The notes beneath the pieces were generated by a model. The model did not search any database. It was not told where the DNA came from and saw nothing but the letters and a program-made list of their open reading frames with translations. Made by a program: the position numbers and the translations under genes. A stretch of 64,000 bases of DNA, from assembly GCF_004005815.1 (NCBI RefSeq), contig NZ_SACK01000002.1, positions 958,389 to 1,022,388 on the forward strand, in the 5' to 3' direction. Below, piece after piece: positions 46,374 to 54,569 of the stretch (position 1 is the first letter of the stretch; each line of letters opens with the position of its first letter). This DNA comes from Mucilaginibacter limnophilus (GTDB lineage: Bacteria > Bacteroidota > Bacteroidia > Sphingobacteriales > Sphingobacteriaceae).

Positions 46374-46482
46374 TATCTTTGTGCTGTTAAAGATCTTTTC
46401 TTCCTTGTGACTGCAGGCATCAGCATCAACTGCAAACTTTTCTGTTACTTGATCTTTAACTTCACTTAATAGTATTTGATAT
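46374..46482 (+). promoter_or_regulatory. Promoter and structured leader of the accessory sigma factor
   Basis: TATCTTTG (46374-46381) fits the -7 consensus. The predicted transcript begins near GTTAAAGATC (46386-46395), which is perfectly complementary to GATCTTTAAC (46451-46460), 23 bp before the ATG. An inner TGCAG/CTGCA pair lies in the 55-nt loop. A leader closed by its own 5' end suggests control of translation or stability. Confidence 0.55.
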
Positions 46483-47343
46483 ATGAGGCAATTAAAAATC
46501 ACCGAGTCGATTACTCAAAGGGAGACCGCATCGTTGAATCAATATTTATCTGATATTTCCAAAATTCCGATGGTTACGCCACAGGAGGAGGTCACGTTAA
46601 CACAAAAGATCAGGGCTGGTGATCAGGCCGCTTTGGAAAGGCTGACCACCGCGAACCTCCGTTTTGTGGTGTCTGTGGCAAAACAATACCAAAACTCAGG
46701 CCTAACGCTGGGTGACCTGATCAATGAGGGCAACATGGGCCTGGTCAAGGCAGCCAAACGCTTTGACGAAACCAAAGGCTTTAAGTTCATTTCCTACGCC
46801 GTGTGGTGGATCCGTCAATCGATCCTTTCAGCTATTGGCGAACAGTCCAGGATGGTGCGTTTACCTTTAAACCAAGCAGGTGACGTGTCGAAAATAGCTA
46901 AAGCCGCTTCCAGGCTTGAGCAATTATATGAAAGGCAACCTACCCCTGAAGAACTGGCGGAGGATTTGGAATCTACTGTAGAAAAGGTAACGAATTCCCT
47001 GGCGAATTCAGCCAAGCATTTATCGTATGATACACCGTTTTCTGCAGACGAGGAAGGCACTTTACTCGATGTATTACGAAGCACGGAGCCCAGCACCGAC
47101 ACCTTTGCCTTAAAAGAATCATTGACTACAGACATCTCCAGCAGCATGCAAATACTCGCTGATAAAGAACGGAACATCGTCGAGCTATTCTTCGGTTTGA
47201 ACAACCAGCATGCGCATAGTTTAGAAGAGATCGGCGATAAGTACCAGTTAACCCGCGAGCGTGTCCGCCAGATCAAGGACAAGGCACTGGCCAGATTGCG
47301 GACCAGCAGCAGGACGGCAGCGCTGAAGGCCTATCTTAACTAG
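46483..47343 (+). CDS. Sigma-70 family RNA polymerase sigma factor, RpoD paralogue
   Basis: 286 aa, the short length of Bacteroidota primary sigma factors. Region 1.2 QYLSDISKIPMVTPQEEV; region 2 NLRFVVSVAKQYQNSGLTL, KFISYAVWWIRQSI; region 4 HSLEEIGDKYQLTRERVRQI. The housekeeping RpoD of this phylum, as I recall it, is more conserved (e.g. IGKVDLITAEEEV, MDAPF), whereas here the same places read ISKIPMVTPQEEV and YDTPF with many changes in region 3. I therefore read it as a group-2 accessory sigma, perhaps for stress, not the essential copy. Confidence 0.85.
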   Translation: MRQLKITESITQRETASLNQYLSDISKIPMVTPQEEVTLTQKIRAGDQAALERLTTANLRFVVSVAKQYQNSGLTLGDLINEGNMGLVKAAKRFDETKGFKFISYAVWWIRQSILSAIGEQSRMVRLPLNQAGDVSKIAKAASRLEQLYERQPTPEELAEDLESTVEKVTNSLANSAKHLSYDTPFSADEEGTLLDVLRSTEPSTDTFALKESLTTDISSSMQILADKERNIVELFFGLNNQHAHSLEEIGDKYQLTRERVRQIKDKALARLRTSSRTAALKAYLN

Positions 47344-47406
47344 CACGTATTTAATCAAAATACTAATACATTTAGCTTTTTGTGATTTGTTTCTCAACTT
47401 GTTTGC

Positions 47407-47678
47407 ATGAACGAAGTCAAAGCTTGGTTGAAGAGAAAGAAAGACACAGACGAAGTGATCAGAATCCTGCGTATAAGACAAGACAAAGTTACCGCATTTG
47501 TACTTTTACGTGCTTATGATGACGGCGCACCGTCACTGGGGCGTATTCTTTTTATGAAAATGGCTACTGGATTTATGATGGAAGCGATCTCTACTTGGAG
47601 GAACAGGATCAACTGGCCGCTTTTATTATCAGGAACGTCTTCCATGCGATAGCTTTATGGTCCGTTGACCTTTCGTAA
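47407..47678 (+). pseudogene. Small hypothetical protein, frameshifted at a T-run
   Basis: The frame from ATG 47407 reads MNEVKAWLKRKKDTDEVI, then RILF; past CTTTTTATG at ~47549 the natural continuation is one frame back: YENGYWIYDGSDLYLEEQD, FIIRNVFHAIALWSVDLS, stop at 47678. The combined 90-aa product looks well formed. Either a base was lost from the T-run, or ribosomes slip -1 there. No family recognised. Confidence 0.5.
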
Positions 47679-47923
47679 GTAGAACTTTTAACGCGAGTCA
47701 TCAAAAAAGCTTATTGATTGCTTAGCGCATAACTTATAATTGTAAAATAGCAGTGTGCATCAGTTATAATTTTGATACTCGTACTTTAACACACTAACCT
47801 TGGTCTTTTCTCCATTTTCTACATAAAAAATGTGACTTTCCGATACGTGTCCGTGCTAAAAACGAAGGCATCCGGCGAACGCTGCATACGATGAAAAAAA
47901 GGGAGAAAAACCTGGTAACCCGA
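47679..47923. other. Gap without a recognised gene
   Basis: AT-rich sequence between the frameshifted small gene and a terminator. It may hold an untranslated RNA ending at that terminator, but no -7 box is convincing. No repeats seen. Confidence 0.3.
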
Positions 47924-47952
47924 AGTCCGCTTAACAAAGCGGGCTTTTTTAT
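47924..47952 (+). terminator. Rho-independent terminator
   Basis: AGTCCGCTT and AAGCGGGCT pair over 9 bp (one G-U) around a short loop, followed by a run of T (47944-47950). It lies downstream of the small frameshifted gene and faces the convergent Fic gene. Confidence 0.7.
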
Positions 47953-48022
47953 TATACTAAAAGATCGACGATAACAGCGTCCCCGATGCGGCAAAGCGGA
48001 GGGTGAAGCAGTTTTATTGTAA

Positions 48023-49396
48023 TTACCGCCTGCCCCAGTTTTCCTTCCAGTGATTAAACTCTTTGGGACTTACCCTATACCGGGCGAAGTTGCCTTCATG
48101 TAAGGCCAGTAATTCCGTTTCAATGGCTTCGCTAAATGCTGCCTGATCTTTTGCAGGAAATTCAGCCGAGGCCATCCTGATCGCTTTCAAAGCGGCTTTT
48201 GAATTCATCGCTTCTTTTATTATGAGACTTATGATCTCTCTTATCTGATTGCGGTATTGTAAACGGAAAGGATCAGGCTCACCCAATGATTGACGAACAA
48301 CCGCATAGCGTGCTGCAGACCGTTCATAGCCCCACATAAAAACATCTTTCAGCAGGTTAATATCATTCAGTTCGTAGACACCAAGCACACCTTGTGAATA
48401 GAGGTCATCTGGTACATCGGTAAACGATAAAGGAGAAAAATTGCTTTTGATAAAAGGAATATTTGCCGATAAACGGGATACCCTTTTGTTGACATCATCG
48501 AATGGCTGGAGATAGGGTAGATGCACCATTATAAAGAAGGCTTGCTCGAACGGATCTCTGATCGCTGATGCCTTAGCCAGGATAAGCTCAAAAAATTCAT
48601 TGATCAGTTGCGGTATGGCCAGAGGTGTAAATACCGAGCCAGTGATTCCGACCGCAATCATGCGCAATCTGCCGGGCGCTTCCGGGTCGGGCAGTAAGTT
48701 ATTGGCCAGCATCGCGTGCAGGTTCCTGATGGTATAACTGTTAAATCCTATCTCGGTCGCTGCCTCGACCATAAATTCTATGGCATCTTTATGATTTAAG
48801 ATCATCTGTGCTTCCTTTGCGGATTTCGTCTCATCTGTCTCTCCCAGCTCGATCAATCGCTCCGTGTCCAGCAAACTGTAGGTGTTTCCTTCCAATCGGC
48901 TGGAATTCCAGGATAGGTCAATCAACAAGCGGTTTAAGATCTGTCTTGCATACGTTCCAGCAGGCTGTTCACCTGCTGCGTTTCCGATAGCTGTTAGTCT
49001 TATCTTTTCTTCCTGTGATAAATAGGTGTCGACATTTGGCCGGTACTTCTCCAGGAAGTCGCGTTGATAGCCGACGGGTTTCCGCCGCTGCAACGGTGCG
49101 GTGACCGCCTGCCGTACCGCCTCTCCCTTTGCCGAGATAGGGATCAGGCTTATCGTGCTGCTAAGCAGAGCCTCTTTTGCTACAGGTATAGCGTCAGTAT
49201 GCATTAATTTGTAGACAGTAGCCCTCGCTTTCCCTGACGCACTGATTACACCAGATGCGGTCATGTTTTTCAAATAGCGCTGAAGCGTTCTTAGGTGCAT
49301 TTTTTCGCCCAGTGCATTTTTAATGTCGTCAATACCGGCGCCATCCCGAAAGCTGGCAATGATGTGTATGATGGTGGTCAATAATTTTTTTTTCAT
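48023..49396 (-). CDS. Fic-domain protein with N-terminal winged HTH and altered catalytic motif
   Basis: 457 aa. Residues ~1-65 form a winged HTH (DDIKNALGEKMHLRTLQRYL). The inhibitory helix motif appears as SSRLEGN near 168. The Fic core reads HLPYLQPFDDVNKRVSRL: where most enzymes have the catalytic His of HPFx(D/E)GNxR, this protein has Gln297, while Phe, Asp, Asn and Arg are kept. It may therefore lack ordinary AMP-transferase activity or use another chemistry. I recall close relatives with the same LQPF form, so it may be a family trait. Three palindromic repeats upstream suggest that it regulates itself. Confidence 0.88.
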   Translation of the reverse strand: MKKKLLTTIIHIIASFRDGAGIDDIKNALGEKMHLRTLQRYLKNMTASGVISASGKARATVYKLMHTDAIPVAKEALLSSTISLIPISAKGEAVRQAVTAPLQRRKPVGYQRDFLEKYRPNVDTYLSQEEKIRLTAIGNAAGEQPAGTYARQILNRLLIDLSWNSSRLEGNTYSLLDTERLIELGETDETKSAKEAQMILNHKDAIEFMVEAATEIGFNSYTIRNLHAMLANNLLPDPEAPGRLRMIAVGITGSVFTPLAIPQLINEFFELILAKASAIRDPFEQAFFIMVHLPYLQPFDDVNKRVSRLSANIPFIKSNFSPLSFTDVPDDLYSQGVLGVYELNDINLLKDVFMWGYERSAARYAVVRQSLGEPDPFRLQYRNQIREIISLIIKEAMNSKAALKAIRMASAEFPAKDQAAFSEAIETELLALHEGNFARYRVSPKEFNHWKENWGRR

Positions 49397-49491
49397 GTCG
49401 CAATACTAAGTATCGCGACAAATTTATGTAAAAACTGTCGCAATACTCCGAATCGCGACAAAAAACTGTCGCAATACTCCGAATTGCGACA
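49396..49491 (-). promoter_or_regulatory. Three 25-bp palindromic operators of the Fic gene
   Basis: Three near-identical dyads with arms TGTCGCAAT and AT(C/T)GCGACA lie at 49396-49420, 49436-49460 and 49467-49491. The first overlaps the start codon. Centres are 40 and 31 bp apart, close to whole helical turns, so bound proteins would sit on one face. The gene's own HTH domain is the likely ligand. Confidence 0.75.
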
Positions 49492-49809
49492 GTTTCAGCC
49501 AGATGTTAATGTAACCCGATCGGGATGATTTTGTTAACGGGTATAAAATATCGGCATTAGCTACGCTGGTTCAGAGGCGACAATTGGTAAATCATCAATG
49601 CGAAACAGTTTATTGTATTCGCCTTAGATTGTCTCCTGTCTCGTGCTGTTTTCTAACAAGTGAATTGTCAACATGTTACCAATGTATTAATATTTGAATA
49701 TTAATGTTAACCGGCTGATTTTTTAGCATTTTTGCATCCTTAAAATATTGTCGCTTAAATAATTTGAAACAAAAGTTACTTCAAATATCTATCAGGCAAG
49801 CAGTTAAGC
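49492..49809. other. Gap without a recognised gene
   Basis: 318 bp of AT-rich sequence between the Fic operators and the metallopeptidase fragment. I found no coding frame, hairpin or repeat. The missing N-terminal two thirds of the M16 protein are not here. Confidence 0.4.
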
Positions 49810-50844
49810 GTGCAGATTTCCATAGGAGAGCGTACCCAGAATATAAACGGTGGTGCTGTAAATAATGACCTGGAAGCTGCACTGCAACTACTGTATGCTT
49901 ATGTTACAGAGCCACGAAAAGATTCGGCGATGTTCCAAGGTATGATGGCGCAATCAAAAGCCAGCCTGGTCAACCGGTTAAACGATCCGAACAGTGTTTT
50001 CCAGGACACAATAAGCGCTGTTTTGGGCGCGCACAGCGTTCGCCGTACCGGACCCTCGGTCGAGAAAATTAACCAGATAAATCTGGATAAAGCTTATGGA
50101 ATCTATAAACAACGCTTTGCTGATGCAAGCGGATTTACTTTTGCGTTTGTCGGCAGCATCGACACGGCTACAATCAAACCACTACTTGAAAAATACATTG
50201 CGAGTTTGCCGGCAAACGGCACCACCGAAAAAGCAAAAGACCTGAACATCAACATACCGCCGGGCGTTATTGAAAGGACAGTGTATAAAGGGTCGGAACC
50301 TAAAGCTGCGGTCAATCTTGTTTTTTCCGGCAATTTCGATTACAGCTTTGAAAATAAGCTCAAAATGGACGCGCTGAAAGAAACTTTACAAATAAGGCTG
50401 CTGGAAAGATTACGTGAAGATGAAAGCGGTGTGTATTCCCCGGGTGTGCGTACCTACACCGCTAAATTGCCCAAAGGCAGGTTCAGCCTTATCATCACCT
50501 TTGGCTGCGCTCCGCAAAATATCGACAAGTTGATCGCCTCAACACTCGACGAAATAAATAAAATAAAAACTAATGGTCCGTCGCAAATCAATGTGGATAA
50601 GTTCAGGGCTGAGACACAAAGAGGCATGGAAACAGCAATAAAAACCAACGGCTTTTGGTTAGGTTATCTGAACACGCAATTACAGAATGAAGAAAAGCTG
50701 GACCAGATCAATGATTACACTAATCAGCTTAATGTGATTACACCAGATGACGTAAAAATAATGGCTAATACATACCTGACAGGTAAAAATTACATCAAGC
50801 TGGTCTTGCTGCCAGAAAATGCAGACGAATCCACTGGAAAGTAA
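49810..50844 (+). pseudogene. C-terminal third of an M16 (insulinase-like) zinc metallopeptidase
   Basis: 344 aa from a GTG. The text VQISIGERTQNINGGAVNND, AALQLLYAYVTEPRKD, FAFVGSIDTATIKPLLEKYI and LQIRLLERLREDESGVYSPG matches the last domains of PqqL-like M16 peptidases, normally ~930 aa. The HxxEH zinc site lies in the missing N-terminal part. The frame is clean, so it could still be translated, but no signal peptide is present. It is most likely a truncated copy. Confidence 0.75.
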
Positions 50845-50892
50845 CATACTCGTTTTTCTTTATATCAGTTAGTAGTTTGATAACCCTATTAC

Positions 50893-50946
50893 GTTAATCA
50901 ATGAAAGTGCCAGGCCTGAGAAAGGTGGGCACTTTCATTGATTAAC
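50893..50946. repeat. 19-bp perfect inverted repeat
   Basis: GTTAATCAATGAAAGTGCC (50893-50911) is exactly complementary to 50928-50946, with a 16-nt loop. No T-run follows on either strand, so it is not a standard terminator. It lies 49 bp after the M16 fragment. It may be a small transposable relic or an RNA-processing hairpin. The remaining gap to 51239 shows nothing else. Confidence 0.6.
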
Positions 50947-51257
50947 ACGGGTCTTGCGGAAAGCAGAGATAACCTCCGGAAACGAAATATGAAGTAATGA
51001 ATAATATCCAGGTCGGCGCAGCTACCTGAATATTAAGCAAAGCCGGATCTCGGGGTAAGGAGTTTGAAAGACGCAACTCATAGGTTTTAGTTTTCATTTG
51101 AAAATTTGACAGCTTAACACTGAAGATTTTTGATTTTTTCTGAATTTATATCAGGGTTGATTGCAATGGTAATGGATTGACAAATAGCTTGTTCTTGATA
51201 GTTCAATTTAATTAAATCATTTATTTAATCATTGAAAACATTTAAGGAGGACAACCC

Positions 51258-51702
51258 ATGACACTGGGTAAATTTAATCCCGCCGAGAAAAGTAATGGTT
51301 CTTTGTTGACTGGCTTTAATGACGTTTTCGATTCTATTTTCAATGACACTTTTCTTCAACGACCGTATGGTAACCCGTGTTCCGGCGGTCAACATCAGCG
51401 AGTCGGAAAACAACTATCACGTGGAACTGGCTGCGCCTGGTCTGAAAAAAGAGGATTTTAAGATCAGCCTGGACCGCCATATATTGAATGTTTCGGTAGA
51501 AAAGCAAAGTGAGGAACAAGCTGAAGAAAAGAATTACAGCAAACGTGAGTACAGCTACAGTTCTTTTGTACGTTCTTTTACCTTGCCGGAAAGCGCCAAT
51601 GCAGAGCATATTGAAGCGGCATATACCCATGGTATCCTGAAAATTGATATCGCCAAGCGGGAGGAAGCGAAACATATGCGCCGCCAAATCGAGATCAAAT
51701 AA
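51258..51702 (+). pseudogene. Hsp20-family small heat-shock protein, frameshifted
   Basis: The ATG at 51258 follows a strong Shine-Dalgarno AAGGAGG (rare in this phylum). The first ~30 codons read MTLGKFNPAEKSNGSLLTG and FNDVFDSIFNDTF; then near 51350-51360 the frame shifts and the alpha-crystallin domain continues RMVTRVPAVNISESENNYHV, LAAPGLKKEDFKI, FTLPESANAEHIEAAYTHGI. All family parts are present across two frames. A start inside the second frame (51319) would give a chaperone lacking only the N-terminal arm, so it may still be expressed. Confidence 0.8.
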
Positions 51703-51705
51703 AGA

Positions 51706-52005
51706 ATGATGGAACAGGAGTTTGACCTGATGATCAGCTTCCGGACGCCGGACGGGTTTAAGCGGTGTGCACAGTATTTCCTGGGCGCTGATAGGGACTT
51801 TGCCTATTCCTTGTTCGATCAGTTAAGCGGAACGGAAGGTGCGATTGACCACGCTATACTACACCTGGATCTGATCGGAATTGCTGATGGGCTGCCGGTT
51901 AAGGTGAAATCCATCGGCTGCAAGTTAAGCGAACTGGGCGAAAACTGTGAGCTGATCACGCGCGAACTATTCCGGAAGCATGCGATCCACGAAGCCGGTA
52001 CTTAA
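51706..52005 (+). CDS. Small hypothetical protein downstream of hsp20
   Basis: 99 aa from ATG 51706 (a second ATG follows at once). Soluble: ISFRTPDGFKRCAQYFLGAD, FAYSLFDQLSGTEG, HLDLIGIADGLPVKVKSIGC. The spacing to hsp20 is 3 bp, so it is co-transcribed. I do not recognise a named family, though such a protein beside Hsp20 is a familiar Sphingobacteriaceae arrangement. A terminator follows 5 bp after the stop. Confidence 0.7.
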   Translation: MMEQEFDLMISFRTPDGFKRCAQYFLGADRDFAYSLFDQLSGTEGAIDHAILHLDLIGIADGLPVKVKSIGCKLSELGENCELITRELFRKHAIHEAGT

Positions 52006-52009
52006 TTTA

Positions 52010-52033
52010 ACGGGGCGATTGCCCCGTTTTTTA
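52010..52033 (+). terminator. Rho-independent terminator after the hsp20 operon
   Basis: CGGGGC (52011-52016) pairs with GCCCCG (52021-52026) around loop GATT, followed by TTTTTT. Confidence 0.9.
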
Positions 52034-52096
52034 TTTAAATTCTTTAAGGCGTTTGGTTAAGGTCTGGTATCATCGCACTAATACTATCAAACCTGA

Positions 52097-52795
52097 TTAA
52101 CCCATTTTCTCTTTCAGCGCTTTATAACGAAGCCTGCCAACAGGTATCAATTCGCCGTTATGCAGTTGTAAGCTATAACGGCTGCCGGGCTGAATGATAA
52201 GTTTTTTCGCTTCGGTAAGGGAAACAATGTATGAGCGGTGTATGCGCATAAATTGCGGCGGCAGTATCTGCTCCAGGGCGTCAAGCGATTTATCATGCAG
52301 GACGCTTTTGTCATTTTGCAGGTTAAGTTCGCTGTAAATACCCGCACCGTTTATGTAACGCACTGTGCTGATATCGATCAATGTAATGTTGCCGGATCTG
52401 CGCACGGCGAGATATTTTAAACTAATTTCAGCAGGTTTTTCTTTGGCTGATAGCCGTTTGAATGCCTGGAACAGTCTTGCCTCGTCAAAAGGTTTTGGTA
52501 CAAAATCGAGCACTCCGTAGAAAAAGGCGGTGATGGCTTTATCGGTATAGGCCGAAACGATGATGGTATGAAAAGGTCGTGAAACCATACTTTGCAGCAC
52601 ATCAAAGCCGTCTTCTCCGTTCAGGTTCAGATCAAGCAACAAAATATCGATCTCGTTCGCCTGGATAAAGTTTATCCCTTTTGATAATGAATCGCAGACA
52701 GTGAGCGATGCGGGGGCATGTTCGAAATACTGATTCGTCATGCGCACCAGTCGTTTGGCTATTCTTGCTTCGTCCTCAATGATCAATATTCTCAT
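52097..52795 (-). CDS. LytTR-family response regulator
   Basis: 232 aa from MRILIIEDEARIA (the start at 52855 would precede the receiver fold). Receiver domain ~1-120 with Asp in ILLLDLNLNGEDG; C-terminal LytTR DNA-binding domain ~135-232 (YLAVRRSGNITLIDISTVRY, FMRIHRSYIVSLTEAKK). Overlaps the kinase stop by 4 bp, so the pair is translationally coupled. It probably controls the divergent outer-membrane protein gene or its own operon. Confidence 0.92.
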   Translation of the reverse strand: MRILIIEDEARIAKRLVRMTNQYFEHAPASLTVCDSLSKGINFIQANEIDILLLDLNLNGEDGFDVLQSMVSRPFHTIIVSAYTDKAITAFFYGVLDFVPKPFDEARLFQAFKRLSAKEKPAEISLKYLAVRRSGNITLIDISTVRYINGAGIYSELNLQNDKSVLHDKSLDALEQILPPQFMRIHRSYIVSLTEAKKLIIQPGSRYSLQLHNGELIPVGRLRYKALKEKMG

Positions 52796-54459
52796 GTCAA
52801 AATGGTTATGACGCTCACCCAGCCATGATGAGCCGCACCTGAAGTAAATGTCCATTGATCGCCATAACTCTCTGTAAGCCGCGCCCGGATATATTTGAAC
52901 CCGTTGCCGCCTTCCTGATCACGGTAGGTTTCCCGGTTGCGTGCGTGGGTCTCAAAAATGTATTTTTTCTGTTTTGCGGTGGTGACGAATTTTAGTTTGA
53001 AATACATGCGGCCGTTCTCTAAAGGCGCACTATGCGTAATGCCATTTTCAAGCAAGGTATGTATCACAGCAGGCGGCAAGGCCTCGTCAGGTAATATACC
53101 TTCATCTTGCCACACATAATCAATTTCCTTACGGAACTGCATTACCGACAGGTGCTTTTTACAAAGGTCGATCTCCTGCGACACTGGTATCTGTGTTTCT
53201 TCGGCTATAGCGTTCATGATATAGAACTCATCTGACAACGCTTTTATAAATTGAATACCTTGTTTCGGCGATTCTTCCACCCAATCAATAAGCGAAGTTA
53301 ACGTATTCCGTAAAAAATGCGGCTGGATATTTTTCTTTATCAGCTCGAGTTGCAACCTTGAAGAAAGCAGTAAAGTCGATTCATATTGTTCTTCCAGCAC
53401 GCGCGCGCGTAACACATGCAGGTAAAGCATACAGGTTACAATAATGGTGTAGCTGATGAACAGGGCGATGTCATACAAGGCGAATTTATGTACTAACGGT
53501 ATGGCCAGCATTCCTGTCAATACAACGGCCCCGCCCTTCACTTTTCGCCGGGTAGCGTCGGCAGCCGTTACCAGGCAGGTGATCCACATGATCAGGCTGA
53601 ACAGCATCGATGTATAATCATAATGCCCGTATTGTATTACAAATACTACGGCATAGGCGCCAAGCATCAGGACTAGCATCTGCCTTTTCCATTTGAAGCC
53701 CAATTGTATGCTGAAGTAATAAGGGATAAGCGAGGCGATCAAGAACGTCAGTATGCCCACAGCTTTCAGCCTGATAAAGAATTGTGTGTAGGGAATGTCC
53801 ACGTAATACTTAACGTATTCCACGATCAGCAGGCAAAAGAAAAACAGGCAGGTAAACGCGAATATCAGTACCGAATATTCGCGCTGTTTGCTGTAGCAAT
53901 AAAACAGGAAATAGTATAATGAGGCAATGAAGAAGACACCCGCCATCAGGTGCACCATAGCAGTAATGATCAGCGGATCGCGTAGCAGAGGTTTGTAGTT
54001 TTGCAGCTTCAACTGCACATCACGCAGATCATGCCCGTTACTCATTTGCGACAAGCGAAAGGCTGCCACATGCTTACCCGGTGTGATCAATGAATCAGGC
54101 AGCATAAAGACAGCAGCTTCCGTCCCAGGAATTTCCTTTGCCTCCGTCGATAGGGGCTTTCCGTTATGGCCGATCAGTACGCCGTCCCAGTAAAAGTCAT
54201 ATGCACCGAAGGCATGTACCTGCACACCCATTGGGCCTATGGTCTCCAGCCGCTGTTGCAGATCGACGTTTATACGCGCCCAAAATACTTTGTTGCCGGT
54301 ACGACCCCGGTTGTATTTCCAGTTGATATCATTGTAATTTTTTGCCGACCAATGCACATTGTCGCCAACATGGTATTTGGTCAGGCCGGTCTCGAAAAGC
54401 ACGTCCCGTTTGCACGAGGAAAATGCAAGCAGGCTGATGAATAGGAGGCGATACAACAT
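52792..54459 (-). CDS. 7TM sensor histidine kinase (LytS-type His_kinase)
   Basis: 555 aa from MLYRLLFISLLAF; the frame opens at 54579 but the extra 40 residues are not signal-like. A possible lipobox-like LLAFSSC ends the signal region. A periplasmic jellyroll-like domain (~20-160) resembles 7TMR-DISM sensors; then six or seven membrane helices (~175-365) and a His_kinase domain with IQPHFLRNTLTSLIDW (acceptor His) and an ATP-binding end. It signals to the LytTR regulator. The divergent beta-barrel gene begins 110 bp away. Confidence 0.88.
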   Translation of the reverse strand: MLYRLLFISLLAFSSCKRDVLFETGLTKYHVGDNVHWSAKNYNDINWKYNRGRTGNKVFWARINVDLQQRLETIGPMGVQVHAFGAYDFYWDGVLIGHNGKPLSTEAKEIPGTEAAVFMLPDSLITPGKHVAAFRLSQMSNGHDLRDVQLKLQNYKPLLRDPLIITAMVHLMAGVFFIASLYYFLFYCYSKQREYSVLIFAFTCLFFFCLLIVEYVKYYVDIPYTQFFIRLKAVGILTFLIASLIPYYFSIQLGFKWKRQMLVLMLGAYAVVFVIQYGHYDYTSMLFSLIMWITCLVTAADATRRKVKGGAVVLTGMLAIPLVHKFALYDIALFISYTIIVTCMLYLHVLRARVLEEQYESTLLLSSRLQLELIKKNIQPHFLRNTLTSLIDWVEESPKQGIQFIKALSDEFYIMNAIAEETQIPVSQEIDLCKKHLSVMQFRKEIDYVWQDEGILPDEALPPAVIHTLLENGITHSAPLENGRMYFKLKFVTTAKQKKYIFETHARNRETYRDQEGGNGFKYIRARLTESYGDQWTFTSGAAHHGWVSVITILT

Positions 54460-54569
54460 GGTACTAAGATAAGCGGAAAAACCAAGGCCCCGTATGTCGT
54501 TCAAAAGCCGTATGAGCAGTTCACAAGCTTTTTTCAATATACACAAGTATGCCAGCCTATTCTTGCGGC

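Noticed and set aside
46004..46502. Two minus-strand open frames before the sigma gene
   Set aside because: They lack signal or family features and overlap the promoter and leader of the sigma gene.
46483..47343. Housekeeping sigma factor RpoD
   Set aside because: Length fits, but many residues that I recall as invariant in the primary sigma of this phylum differ, and the surrounding genes are accessory.
49396..49491. CRISPR-like repeats
   Set aside because: There are only three palindromic units, with unequal short spacers and no cas genes; they fit operators of the Fic gene.
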